Below, one piece after another: positions 36,331 through 49,720 of a stretch of DNA of 64,000 nt; positions within the stretch are counted from its first letter, which is position 1, and every line of letters starts with the position of its first letter. The DNA is from Gentiana macrophylla. Lineage: Eukaryota > Streptophyta > Magnoliopsida > Gentianales > Gentianaceae. The position numbers and the translations under genes were made by a program. The stretch lies in contig JAOBSW010000258.1 in the NCBI GenBank assembly GCA_026214975.1, positions 91,817-155,816 of the forward strand, in the 5' to 3' direction. The notes beneath the pieces are model-generated. The model searched no databases, was not told the origin of the DNA, and worked only from the letters and a program-made list of their open reading frames with translations.

Positions 36331-37599
36331 CCAGTTTCTCATGAAAATATGTGTTTTAATACTATACTTGGTTTAGGAACGTTGTAATGGATCTAATAAC
36401 GTTAAATGAACTTGAGCAAGCCCTGATTAAGCTTCTGATGCATTTAGTTCCGGCACCGAATGTACTCTTCAAGGGAGTTGAAGTTCGGGACCGTCGGAAG
36501 AGTATGATTGGCTTGTGCTTTGATGAATTAGTATTCATCAATGTCTGTGGTAATTGCTAGGTCTTGTCCGTGTCTAGAGGTCCAGGAAGAGAGTTGAGTT
36601 GTGAGGAGCCTACTTGAAAACACTTAGGTGGCTAGTTAACAATTTAATAAACTACATATGTGACTAGTAAAAGATTAAACGTCATGAGAGCTTGGGACAG
36701 TACAAGTAAAACATCGGCAATGTGAGGTTTGGCGAGATAAAGTGGTGTTGATCATTGCCGGATTCTAGACAAAGCCGATTAAAGTAGTGATCATCCCGCC
36801 GGACAAACTCACGAACGAGATAGCCATTCACCGGATAGCACTTCGTAGCTAGATACCAAAGTGAAATGATTGTCTCGGTCCGCTAGAGATTTATCTCTAT
36901 AGGGTTGCAACTTTTGTCTTAGTGCATATCTCACTAAGTGTAGTGCCCTCGCAAACATGCTGTAACAAAGATAAGCTAAGTTAGAAACGTTTAGTCACGA
37001 CATGTTGATGGACATGAAGTGAACCCTAGAATTGAGTCGGTCTCATAAAGATAATTTAATAATAATTAATGAACCTTTCGTTGTAAGACTTAATTATACA
37101 TTACCTTCTTCATCTTGCTAAGTACTTGTACTTACCTCAATTGCATATGTTGTTTTGTGTGCTTTTGGGGTGAGAAGACGAACAGGTCAGCCTTGAGATC
37201 GTTGAGAAGTTCGATGATGATTTGATGGCGTTGGTGCTATGATGATGCTTACTTTTACTTTTCTATTAAGGTTGCACTAGAATGTGTTGTAGATTTCTTT
37301 AATAATTTGTTGTACCTTCTGTTAAGACTTTTGTAAGTCAAGTTTGTACTTTCTGAACATCGTACGTTGTAACCTTTGGAGAATCGTCGTTGTAATCTAT
37401 ACAATTCAGCTATAGTCGGTTGTTATTCTATTCTAGTAGTATTTATGAGTTTTTACCCGAGCCTTTTGGGCTTCTGTTGCTTTAATTTTGATATGACGAT
37501 GTAGAGGCTGGAGTATAATATTGGATTTATTTAATGTTATACGCGCCGAACGTTCTCTTCCGGATAAGGGCTCGGTATCCGGGAGCGGGGCGTTACAGT

Positions 37600-37610
37600 T
37601 GGTATCAGAG
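37600..37610 (+). other. PBS of LARD interior 1
   Basis: TGGTATCAGAG two bases after the LTR end, a match to the plant initiator-Met tRNA primer site. Confidence 0.88.
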
Positions 37611-40600
37611 AGAAGCGTTCCTTGATTTTCTAGGCTTCCCTTTCCTAAGATGAGATCTCTTTAGACCTCTTAGAACCATTCTGATCCCTTCTTGATCTTT
37701 CAGAGTGGCAGGAATCCGTAGAAGTTTCCTTGCTAACCTAAGTTTCAGTTCTTAAGATATGGTATCTTAGATCTCTTAGAATATTTCCGACCTTCCTTAA
37801 TCTTGGTAGTAAATCCTCGTAAATCTAAGAATTCTTAGACCGTGGTCAAGTTGCACTAGGACCAAGTGAAGAGTCTTCTTAGGCGAAGGTTAGGTTGAGT
37901 TCTAAGCCCACATCTTTATGTGATGCCCTCATGTTTGTTCTTTCTCGAGATCCTTAATAGAATCCCTATCTTCTTTGGAGCTGGACTTTTCTCGCTTTAC
38001 TCCTTCCTTGGAGGATTTAAAGTTTCTTATTGCGACATTTTGATTTAATCATTTCTTTGATTTTATAATTCGTGTGATGCAAGGCGAGTAAACGATTTTG
38101 TTCACGTTTCTATATGTCTTTAATATCATTTCTGATGTTTCAAAAAATTCTGTAAATTTTCAGCCATTTAGAAAATTGCCTTTTCTACAATTTCTCTTTT
38201 GACATCAACTTAGTTTTCAATATGGATTGTTCATAAATTGCTTAACAAGGGGGAATACCCTGTTCAGAAAATTCTGCAGCGGTACTCATACTTATGAATC
38301 TGTTTTGAATAATCTAAGAACACCCAAATGACTTGAATTTTTGATATGTTGTAGAAAACTTTCTGATCTGCAATTTTTGCTTTGGAGTCAAGTGCAAATT
38401 CTTTCTGGTTTGAGCACAATCCGCAACACAATGCAGATTATAAATTTCTGAAAAAATTTGACAGCTAGCAGCAGTCGACGAAAATAATTATTTTAACCAA
38501 CTTATGCCTTTCCAAATTTTTTGAATTTTGAGTAGCATTTGTAAAACTTGTATATCTACAACTTTTCTTTATACGCCATGTTCAAAATCAGTTTGGTTTG
38601 TTCTGTGCAAGTCAATCATTTCATGGTTGAGGTATGTACCTAAACTTCTAAAACCATTTAAGTACTTGTTCATAAAAGGCTAGACAACATTCTTTCACCT
38701 TGGAAGTTTAGGTGTGGGGTTATAGGTGTTGGGAAGGCTTTGAAGAATAAGACTTTTAACTTAGTGGTTATCCGTAATAAGAAGTTTAGTAGGTAGATAT
38801 TAAGTGTTGTACACTTAATACCCTTGTGTGACAAGAAACAATTACATGGTGACTATCCAATCCCACGTTTTATTTGACGAAGTGCTCTTTTATAATCATT
38901 TGGTTTCCTACTCGGTTACCCCGATTTCAAATGTTTTCCCATTTACACTATTTGTAACCCATGTTCTAGCCAAACCACCCAGTTGAAATTTTTTTGAAAC
39001 TCGGTAAATGTTCTTTCATTGCGAAGGTTTATTTTCCAAGTGTGCACATACTTTGATGTATTTTTTTGTGAAGATGTTTTCATAAAGTCAAATTTTCGAT
39101 TTAAGGAAATGATTTTCTCATCCTTGAACTATTTTGAACTCGATACAGATGCATATCATTTCATTGCATCATGTTTAACAAATTCGGGTCAATACACCTT
39201 TGCATCCTAGTGATTACCTTCAATACACCCCTACAAGATGTTTTAGTGTAGAAAATTTTTTGTTTAAAGACTCAACTCTTTTATTAGAATTTTATACCAG
39301 TTTGATAACCGGTTGAAAGATCAAACTTTCTCAAAACATCCATTTTAATTACATATCCTTTTTGTCTTCCGGTAAGAATACGTGAACAACCATTTCTGAT
39401 CTAAGTGTCATTTTATAACTCCAGGCTACTTTTTGAGAATTATATATATACATATGTTCAAAAGTCCTATCAATAACTACTATCAAAGTACTGCATCTTT
39501 TTACTCCTTACTTACGAATTTTTTTATTTGAATAAGCAAGTAGTCGAACCTCTTTTACATCCCATTCATGTCTTTTAAAGTTATGTTTTGATAAAGAATT
39601 TTTACCAAAGGGCTACAAGTGTTAAGTTGTTTTGTCTTATCTAAAACCCTTCCTTCTTCGAACTGGAAGAAATGACTTTCTGATATTTTTTTTTAAAACA
39701 AAGGGTTGTCCTCCTCCTTTGAACATTTTCACCTTCGATGCGAACCTTTTAACAATTTCACAATAGTCCTTCTTGTGTTAGTCTTTGAACGACAAACATG
39801 CACTATTTGAAACTCTTGTGTTTTTTTTACTCAGTCGTCACTTATGATTTCTTCACGAAGCACTACTCCGATTTACCTTTATCTTTGAACCTTTGGAGAA
39901 GATGTTCTCCGCCTTCAAAAAAAAATATATATATATTTAACTGCAACGGTTGTTGGAAGAAATAGAAAATGCATTCTCTGAGTCCATTTGCTTTCTTTTC
40001 CACGTTATCATTCATGACCTCTTCGCAACATTTCTCCAATTTACTTGGATTTCCATCTTGAAAACTTTCGAGAGAATATACTCGTCTTCAAATTTTTTTT
40101 AATATATATATATGTACATATTTGAATAAGATTTGAAACACCTTCTACTTCTAGACCTTTTTGTTGAACTTTTATTGGCGAAGTAAGAAAATTTATTCTT
40201 TTGCATTCAATCATACTAATTACTTCAAGAGAAGGGTATGGGTTGTATAGAATAATCTTTTGGTTGCAACAAATGTCCCAGTCAGAGAACTTTTGTTTTA
40301 TTGATTTTATTACAAGTAGCCTCATCTTGGTAAATCTTACATATCATCCATTTTGGGTTACCTAAACAAATTTTGTACTATATGCATGTGAACCAAATTC
40401 AAACAATCTTTCATTTTTTTTTTTAGTTACATGTCTCAAGATTTCCTATTGCTATCTTCTTTAGTAGTTTCAGTTCCCAAGAAAATTTACAACCATTCTT
40501 ACCTTTCTTCTGGAATCAAGGTGAGAATAAGTTTAAACATTTGTTTCTTGTATGTGTTTTATTTAAAGAAAAAAAAAATTCTTTTACAACTCCAGTCTTC

Positions 40601-41219
40601 TGTTGAACTATAAAATTATGGTTGCTGATAACTCACTGTCAAAAGTTGTTTCTTGTCTATAGAAAAGCCTTATAAGTTTGGTAGAAGATGTTTATATGGT
40701 TTCCGTTTTGAAGACTAATAAAGATTGAAGTATGTTTGTGGTTTGGGTGTGCTATAGATGGATTAGTGCAGGATCGATAACAAGATGGAGTTATGGATCC
40801 TTAAGTTTATAGCTAGTTTCTTGAAGGTAAGGCGGATGTATAAGTCAAAGTAACCCTCATATAAGTACGGAAACAGCTGTAAGGGTGACAAATGGACAAA
40901 GAACCTAGAAGAATACTACTTGTTCATTAGTGGATTGACTTAACTTTTGGGACAAGTGTTATAGGAGGAGCTTAAGAAGTTGGGTTAGAAGAGTCGAGTA
41001 TAAGGTAGTTGAAATGTGTGAATAAGATAGAGTGGTGCTTGGGTCTGAAGTACTAGATTAGTTGTGATGGACGCGTTGTGGTCTTGATGACGAAAGTACT
41101 AAGGTTCAAATCAATTGGAGATAATGTTTGTTTTTGAAAGTGAACTAGAAAGTGGGCAAGCTGGTATCTAAGATGAAAGTGGTGTTGGTTCTGGCAAGTT
41201 TCGAGGACGAAACTTCTTT

Positions 41220-41232
41220 AAGGGGGGAAGAA
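41220..41232 (+). other. PPT of LARD interior 1
   Basis: AAGGGGGGAAGAA lies immediately upstream of LTR 2 (TGTAACATCC), the canonical position for plus-strand priming. Confidence 0.88.
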
Positions 41233-43660
41233 TGTAACATCCCGACTTTTCAGAAAAGGGGTATAAAAGTCCTTTTACGATTTTATGTGTGTTTCGATAA
41301 TTTTAATGGGTTATGCTTTTATTAAATGAATAGAGTCAATAAAATTGTTAAAGGGTATTTACGGTATTTTAAATGTATAACTGTTATTGAGGGCAAAACG
41401 GAAATTCAACCACCCCTATAAATACCTCTTATAACCTAAAACTCTTCTCATTTTTTCACTTCTCCAAATTTTCCCGCGGCTGAGTGAAAAAAAGAAAAAA
41501 AAAACAAGAGGAAAAAGAAGGAGAAAACAATGGATACTTTTGGGCATATCTCCGCGACCGTTACTCCGTTTTGAAATCCGAAAGTACCGCTGGAACCGTG
41601 AGAGGACGAGGATCGTCTTGATACCAGAATTTGGTTCTGATTCTCAGGTATGTTGAGTCGAATTTTCTGCTGCGAATTCATGAAAAGGATCATGAATTCG
41701 TGTTCTGAAAGGCTTTGTTTCGTAGTTCTTTGTTTTAGAGGTTTTGATCATCAATTAATTTATGTTAATTGGGATCTTTTAGATCATGTTTGAGGTCTGT
41801 TTAAGTCTTTCTTGAGTTTGGTTTGGTTTTGGCCCCAATCGTGGTTTCAATCAAGCCTTGTAGATCTTCTTGGTGTAGTTCGTAGAATCTGTGTTTTGGG
41901 GCAGCTGTGCTTTGAAGGTGGAAAGGAATAGTTTTTTACAAGTGAGATGCTCTTCCTAATGTTTAATTAAGTTTATGATGTTTAAGGTTGAGTGTTTGTG
42001 GTGTTTTAAATGCTAGATATCATGTCTACTTGTTAGATGAATATGTGATGTTTAGTTATGTAAAAGTTGTACTTTTCTGCTATTTTGATGAGTATATGGT
42101 TGAAGAACATGTTTGGTTTGGGTTAGAAATCGTAAAGTGCAGAAATTGCAAGTTTTAGGTTTTTCTGATGCACAAGAGTATGCTTGACCAGGGCAAGCGC
42201 ACTCGCTGGCTGAATGAAAAACAGAATGTTTACTGAGAGCACAAGCGCACGCTTTCTCAAGGCAAGCGTACACCTGCTCAAGGCAAGAGTACGCCGCTCA
42301 AGGCAAGCGTATACACTGTGCTTATTGAATGAAAAATAGAATGATATTAGTTACCCAAGCGCACGCTTGACCAGGGCAAGCGCACTCTTGACCCAGTTTC
42401 TCATGAAAATATGTGTTTTAATACTATACTTGGTTTAGAACGTTCTAATGGATCTAATAACGTTAAATGAACTTGAGCAAGCCCCGATTAAGCTTCGATG
42501 CGTTTAGTTCCGGCACCGAATGTACTCTCGGGCGGAGTTGAAGTTCGGGACCGTCGGAAGAGTATGATTGGCTTGTGCTTTGATGAATTAGTATTCATCA
42601 ATGTCTCGTGTAATTGCTAGGTCTTGTCCGTGTCTCAGAGGTCCAGGGAAGAGAGTTGAGTTGTGAGGAGGCTACTTGAAAACACTTAGGTGGCTAGTTA
42701 ACAATTTAATAAACTACATATGTGACTAGTAAAAGATTAAACGTCATGAGAGCTGGGACAGCACAGTAAAACATCGGCAATATGAGGTTTGGCCGAGATA
42801 AAGTGGTGTTGATCATTGCCGGATTCTAGACAAAGCCGCTTAAAGTAGTGATCATCCCGCCGGACAAACTCACGAACGAGATAGCCATTCACCGGATAGC
42901 ACTTCGTGAGCTAGCTACCAAAGTGAAATGATTGTCTCGGTCCGCTAGAGATTTATCTCTATAGTGGTTGCAACTTTTGTCTTAGTGCATATCTCACTAA
43001 GTGTAGTGCCCTCGCAAACATGCTGTAACAAAGATAAGCTAAGTTAGAAACGTTTAGTCACGACATGTTGATGGACATGAAGTGAACCCTAGAATTGAGT
43101 CGGTCTCATAAAGATAATTTAATAATAATTAATGAACCTTTCGTTGTAAGACTTAATTATACATTACCTTCTTCATCTTGCTAAGTACTTGTACTTACCG
43201 CAATTGCATATGTTGTTTTGTGTGCTTTTGGGGTGAGAAGACTAAGCAGTCGACCTTGAGATCGTTGAGGAGTTCGATGATGATTTGATGGCGTTGGTTC
43301 TATGATGATGCTTACTTTTACTTTTCTATTAAGGTTGTACTAGAATGTGTTGTAGATTTCTTTAATAATTTGTTGTACCTTCTGTTAAGACTTTTGTAAG
43401 TCAAGTTTGTACTTTCTGAACATCGTACGTTGTAACCTTTGGAGAAACGTCGTTGTAATCTATACAATTCAGCTATAGTCGGTTGGTATTCTATTCTAGT
43501 AGTATTTATGAGTTTTTACCCGAGCCTTTTGGGCTTCTGTTGCTTTAATTTTGATATGACGATGTAGAGGCTGGAGTATAATATTGGATTTATTTAATGT
43601 TATACGCGCCGAACGTTCTCTTCCGGATAAGGGCTCGGTATCCAGGAGCGGGGCATTACG
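41233..43660 (+). repeat. LARD LTR 2
   Basis: About 2,428 bp, same start as LTR 1. The right end reads GGGCATTACGGC where LTR 1 has GGGCGTTACAGT, so the terminal CA is disturbed and the exact end is uncertain by one or two bases. It contains CTATAAATA at 41416-41424. Confidence 0.92.
41416..41424 (+). promoter_or_regulatory. TATA box in LARD LTR 2
   Basis: CTATAAATA is preceded by CCACCC and followed by CCTCTTATAACC. The same string is in LTR 3 (47480-47488) and LTR 4 (53543-53551). Confidence 0.6.
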
Positions 43661-46600
43661 GCTTGGTATCGTAGAGAAGCGTGCCTTGATTTTCTAGGCT
43701 TCCCTTTCCTAAGATGAGATCTCTTTAGACCTCTTAGAACCATTCTGATCCCTTCTTGATCTTTCAGAGTGGCAGGAATCCGTAGAATTTTCCTTGCTAA
43801 CCTAAGTTTCAGTTCTTAAGATAAGGTATCATAGATCTCTTAGAATCTTTCCGACCTTCCTTAATCTTGGTAGTAAATCCTCATAAATCTAAGAATTCTT
43901 AGACCGTGGTCAAGTTGCACTAGGACCAAGTGAAGAGTCTTCTTAGGCGAAGGTTAGGTTGAGTTCTAAGCCCACATCTTTTATGTGATGCCCTCATGTT
44001 TGTTCTTTCTCAGATCCTTAATAGAATCCCTATCTTCTTTTGGAGCTGGACTTTTCTCGCTTTACTCCTTCCTTGGAGGATTTAAAGTTTTCTTATTGCG
44101 ACATTTTGATTTAATCATTTCTTTGATTTTATAATTTGGTGTGATGCAAGGCGAGTAAACGATTTTGTTCACGTTTCTATATGTCTTTAATATCATTTCT
44201 GATGTTTCAAAAAATTCTGTAAATTTTCAGCCATTTAGAAAATTGCCTTTTCTACGATTTCCCTTTTGACATCAACTTAGTTTTCAATATGGATTGTTCA
44301 TAAATTGCTTAACAAGGGGGAATACCCTGTTCAGAAAATTCTGCAGCGGTACTCATACTTATGAATCTGTTTTGAATAATCTAAGAACCCCCAAATGACT
44401 TGCATTTTTGATATGTTGTAGAAAACTTTCTGATCTGCAATTTTTGTTTTGGAGTCAAGTGCAAATTCTTTCTGTTTTAAGCACAATCTGCAACACAATG
44501 CAGATTATAAATTTCTGAAAAAAATTTGACAGCTAGCAAATAAATGATTTAAAATAATTATTTTAACCAACTTACGCCTTTCCAAAATTTTTGAATTTTG
44601 AGTAGCATTTGTAAAACTTGTATATCTACAACTTTTCTTTATACGCCATGTTCAAAATCAGTTTGGTTTGTTCTGTGCAAGTCAATCATTTCATGGTTGA
44701 GGTATGTACCTAAACTTCTAAAACCATTTAAGTACTTGTTCATGAAAGGCTAGACAACATTCTTTCACCTTGGAAGTTTAGGTGTGGGGTTATAGGTGTT
44801 GGGAAGGCTTTGAAGAATAAGACTTTTAACTTAGTGGTTATCCGTAATAAGAAGTTTAGTGGGTAGATATTAAGTGTTGTAGACTTAATACCCTTGTGTG
44901 ACAAGAAACAATTACATGGTGACTATCCAATCCCACGCTTTGACGAAGTGCTCTTTATAATCATTTGGTTTCCTACCGGTTACCCCGATTTCAAATGTTT
45001 TCCCATTTACACTATTTGTAACCCATGTTCTAGCTAAACCACCCAATTGAAATTTTTTGAAACTCGTAAATGTTCTTTCATTGCGAAGGTTTATTTTCCA
45101 AGTGTGCACATACTTTGATGTATTTTTTTTGTGAAGATGTTTTCATAAAGTCAAATTTTCGATTCTAGGAAATGATTTTCTCATCCTTCGAACTATTTTG
45201 AATCGACAAATGATATCATTTCATTGCATCATGTTTAACAAATTCGGGTCAATACACCTTTGCATCCTAGTGATTACCTTCAATACACCCCTACAAGATG
45301 TTTTAGTGTAGAAAATTTTTGTTTAAAGACTCAACTCTTTTATTAGAATTTTATACCGATTCGATAACCGGTTGAAAGATCAAACTTTCTCAAAACATCC
45401 ATTTTAATTACATATCCTTTTTGTCTTCCGGTAAGAATACGTGAACAACCATTTCTGATCTAAGTGTCATTTAATAACTCTAGGCTACTTTTTGAGAATT
45501 ATATATTTACATATGTTCAAAAGTCCTATCAATAACTACTTTCAAAGTAATCTTGCATCTTTTACTCCCTTACTTAAATTTTTATTTGAATAAGCGAGTA
45601 GTCGAACCTCTTTTACATCCAATTCATGTCTTTTAAAGTTATGTTTTGATAAAGAATTTTTACCAAAGGGCTACAAGTGTTAAGTTGTTTTGTCTTATCT
45701 AAAACCCTTCCTTCTTCGAACTGGAAGAAATGACTTTCTGATATTTTTTTTTAAAACAAAGGGTTGTCCTCCTCCCTTTGAACATTTTCACCTTCGATGC
45801 GAACCTTTTAACAATTTCACAATAGTCCTTCTTGTGTTAGTCTTTGAACGACACGAAAACATGCACTATTTGAAACTCTTGTGTTTTCTTTACTCAGTCG
45901 TCACTTATGATTTCTTCACGAAGCACTACTCCGATTTACCTTTATCTTTGAACCTTTGGAGAAGATGTTCTCCGCCTTCAAAAAAATATATATATATTTA
46001 ACTGCAACGGTTGTTGGAAGAAATAGAAAATGCATTCTCTGAGTCCATTTGCTTTCTTTTCCACGTTATCATTCATGACCTCTTCGCAACATTTCTCCAA
46101 TTTACTTGGATTTCCATCTTGAAAACTTTCGAGAGAATATACTCGTCTTCAATTTTTTTTTTTAATATATATATGTACATATTTGAATAAGATTTGAAAC
46201 TCCTTCTACTTCTAGACCTTTTTGTTGAACTTTTATTGGCGAAGTAAGAAAATTTATTCTTTTGCATTCAATCATACTAATTACTTCAAGAGAAGGGTAT
46301 GGGTTGTATAGAATAATCTTTTGGTTGCAACAAATGTCCGAGTCAGAGAACTTTTGTTTTATTGATTTTATTACAAGTAGCCTCATCTTGGTAAATCTTA
46401 CATATCATCCATTTTGGGTTACCTAAACAAATTTTGTACTATATGCATGTGAACCAAATTCAAACCATCTTTCATTTTTTTTTTTTTAGTTACATGTCTC
46501 AAGATTTCCTATTGCTATCTTCTTTAGTAGTTTCAGAGTTCCCAAGAAAATTTACAACCATTCTTACCTTTCTTTCCGAATCAAGGTGAGAATAAGTTTA

Positions 46601-47296
46601 AACATTTGTTTCTTGTATGTGTTTTACTTAAAGAAAAAAAAATTCTTTTACAACTCAGGTCTTCTGTTGAACTATAAAATTATGGTTGCTGATAACTCAC
46701 TGTCAAAAGTTGTTTCTTGTCTATAGAAAAGCCTTATAAGTTTGGTAGAAGATGTTTATATGGTTTCCGTTTTGAAGACTAATAAAGATTGAAGTATGTT
46801 TGTGGTTTGGGTGTGCTATAGATGGATGAGTGCAGGATCGATAACAAGATGGAGTTATGGTTCCTTAAGTTTATAGCTAGTTTCTTGAAGGTAAGGCGGA
46901 TGTATAAATCAAAGTAACCCTCATATAAGTACGGAAACAGCTGTAAGGGTGACAAATGGACAAAGAACCTAGAAGAATACTACTTGTTCATTAGTGGATT
47001 GACTTAACTTTTGGGACAAGTGTTATAGGAGGAGCTTAAGAAGTTGGGTTAGAAGAGTCGAGTATAAGGTAGTTGAAATGTGTGAATAAGATAGAGTGGT
47101 GCTTGGGTCTGAAGTACTAGATTAGTTGTGATGGACGCGTTGTGGTCTTGATGACGAAAGTACTAAGGTTCAAATCAATTGGAGATAATGTTTGTTTTTG
47201 AAAGTGAACTAGAAAGTGGGCAAGCTGGTATCTAAGATGAAAGTGGTGTTGGTTCTGGCAAGTTTCGAGGACGAAACTTCTTTAAGGGGGGAAGAA
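43661..47296 (+). other. Non-coding LARD interior 2
   Basis: 3,636 bp, nearly identical to interior 1. The PBS at 43664 reads TGGTATCGTAGAG, where copies 1 and 3 have TGGTATCAGAG: the CAG is replaced by CGTAG. It ends with the PPT AAGGGGGGAAGAA at 47284-47296. No coding capacity; the longest open frame in it is 103 codons and shadow-like. Confidence 0.85.
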
Positions 47297-49720
47297 TGTA
47301 ACATCCCGACTTTTCAGAAAAGGGGTATAAAAGTCCTTTTACGATTTTATGTGTGTCTCGATAATTTTAATGGGTTATGCTTTTATTAAATGAATAGAGT
47401 CAATAAAATGGTTAAAGGGTATTTACGGTATTTTAAATGTATAACTGTTATTGAGGGCAAAACGGAAATTTAACCACCCCTATAAATACCTCTTATAACC
47501 TAAAACTCTTCTCATTTTTTCACTTCTCCAAATTTTCCTGCGGCTGAGTGAAAAAAAGAAGAAAAAAACGAGGAAAAAGAAGGAGAAAACAATGGATACT
47601 TTTGGGCATATCTCCGCGACCGTTAATCCGCTTTTGAATCCGGAAGTACTCTTTGGAACCGTGAGAGGACGAGGATCGTCTTGATACCAGAATTTGGGTC
47701 TGATTCTCAGGTATGTTGGAGTCGAATTTTCTGCTGCGAATTCATGAAAAGGATCATGAATTCGTGTTCTAGGGCTTTGTTTCGTAGTTCTTTGTTTAGA
47801 GGTTTTGATCATCAATTAATTTATGTTAATTGGGATCTTTTAGATCATGTTTGAGGTCTGTTTAAGTGCTGCTGAGTTTGGTTTGGTTTTGGCCCCAATC
47901 GTGGTTTCAATCAAGCCATGTAGATCTTCTTGGTGTAGTTAAGTAGAATCTGTGTTTTGGGGTCAGCTGTGTGCTTTGAAGGTGGCAAGGAATCGTTTTT
48001 AACAGGTAAGATGCTCTTCCTAATGTTTAATTAAGTTTATGATGTTTAAGGTTGAGTGTTTGTGGTGTTTTAAATGCTAGATATCATGTCTACTTGTTAG
48101 ATGAATATGTGATGTTTAGTTATGTAAAAGTTGTACTTTTCTGCTATTTTGATGAGTATATGGTTGAAGAACATGTTTGGTTTGGGTTAGAAATCGTAAA
48201 GTGCAGAAATTGCAAGTTTTAGGTTTTTCTGATGCACAAGAGTATGCTTGACCAGGGCAAGCGCACTCCTGCGCTGGCTGAATGAAAAATAGAATGTTTA
48301 CTGAGAGCACAAGCGCACGCTTTCTCAAGGCAAGCGTATTAATCGCTTTCAAGGCAAGAGTACGCCTGCTCAAGGCAAGTGTACACCTGTGCTTGCTGAA
48401 TGAAAAATAGAATGATATTAGTTACCCAAGCACACGCTTGACCAGGGCAAGCGCACTCTTGACCCAGTTTCTCATGAAAATATGTGTTTTAATACTATAC
48501 TTGGTTTAGGAACTTTCTAATGGATCTAATAACGTTAAATGAACTTGAGCAAGCCCCGATTAAGCTTTCGATCGTTTAGTTCGGCACCGAATGTACTCTT
48601 CAAGGAGTTGAAGTTCGGGACCGTCGGAAGAGTATGATTGGTTTGTGCTTTGATGAATTAGTATTCATCAATATCGTGTAATTGCTAGGTCTTGTCCGTG
48701 TTCAGAGGTCCAGGAAGAGAGTTGAGTTGTGAGGAGCCTACTTGAAAACACTTAGGTGGCTAGTTAACAATTTAATAAACTACATATGTGACTAGTAAAA
48801 GATTAAACGTCATGAGAGCTTGACAGCACAAGAAAACATCGGCAATGTGAGGTTTGGCCAGATAAAGTGGTGTTGATCATTGCCGGATTCTAGACAAAGC
48901 CGCTTAAAGTAGTGATCATCCCGCCGGACAAACTCACTTAACGAGATAGCCATTCACCGGATAGCACTTCGTGAGCTAGCCACCAAACTGAAATGATTGT
49001 CTCGGGTCCGCTAGAGATTTATCTCTATAGGGTTGCAACTTTTGTCTTAGTGCATATCTCACTAAGTGTAGTGCCCTCGCAAACATGTTGTATCAAAGAT
49101 AAGCTAAGTTAGAAACGTTTAGTCACTTACATGTTGATGGACATGAAGTGAACCCTAGAATTGAGTTGGTCTCATAAAGATAATTTAATAATAATTAATG
49201 AACCTTTCGTTGTAAGACTTAATTATACATTACCTTCTTCATCTTGCTAAGTACTTGTACTTACCTCAATTGCATATGTTGTTTTGTGTGCTTTTAGTGA
49301 GAAGACTAACAGTCACCTTGAGATCGTTGAGGAGTTCGATGATGATTTGATGGCGTTGGTGCTATGATGATGCTTACTTTTACTTTTCTATTAAGGTTGT
49401 ACTAGAATGTGTTGTAGATTTCTTTAATAATTTGTTGTACCTTCGTTAAGACTTTTGTAAGTCAAGTTTGTACTTTCTCAACATCGTGACGTTGTAACCT
49501 TTGGAGAAACGTCGTTGTAATCTATACAATTCAACCTATAGTCGGTTGGTATTCTATTCTAGTAGTATTTATGAGTTTTTACCCGAGCCTTTTGGGCTTC
49601 GTTGCTTTAATTTTGATATGACGATGTAGAGGCTGGAGTATAATATTGATTTATTTAATGTTATACGCGCCGAACGTCTCTCTTCCGGATAAGGGCTCGG
49701 TATCCGGGAGCGGGCGTTCT
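47297..49720 (+). repeat. LARD LTR 3
   Basis: About 2,424 bp, TGTAACATCCC start. The right end reads GCGGGCGTTCTGC before TTGGTATCAGAG, again with the terminal TTACAG string disturbed. TATA box CTATAAATA at 47480-47488. Confidence 0.92.

Larger units (their letters stand above)
35173..37597 (+). repeat. LARD LTR 1
   Basis: This 2,425-bp LTR starts TGTAACATCCCGACTTTT and ends GCGGGGCGTTACA, followed by GT and the PBS. It contains a putative TATA box, a consensus splice-donor sequence and a short AAGGCAAGCG-type subrepeat cluster at about 36107-36330. Confidence 0.93.
37598..41232 (+). other. Non-coding LARD interior 1
   Basis: This 3,635-bp stretch has no frame above 94 codons and no gag-pol domain. 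It contains T-rich and A-rich runs and short (TA)n tracts near 39926 and 40098. The end, GGCAAGTTTCGAGGACGAAAC, looks like the last remnant of a Gypsy pol gene. Interiors 2 and 3 are nearly the same sequence. Confidence 0.85.

Noticed and set aside
45690..46001. 103-codon frame in LARD interior 2
   Set aside because: The equivalent sequence in interiors 1 and 3 is not open over the same length, so it is not conserved as coding.
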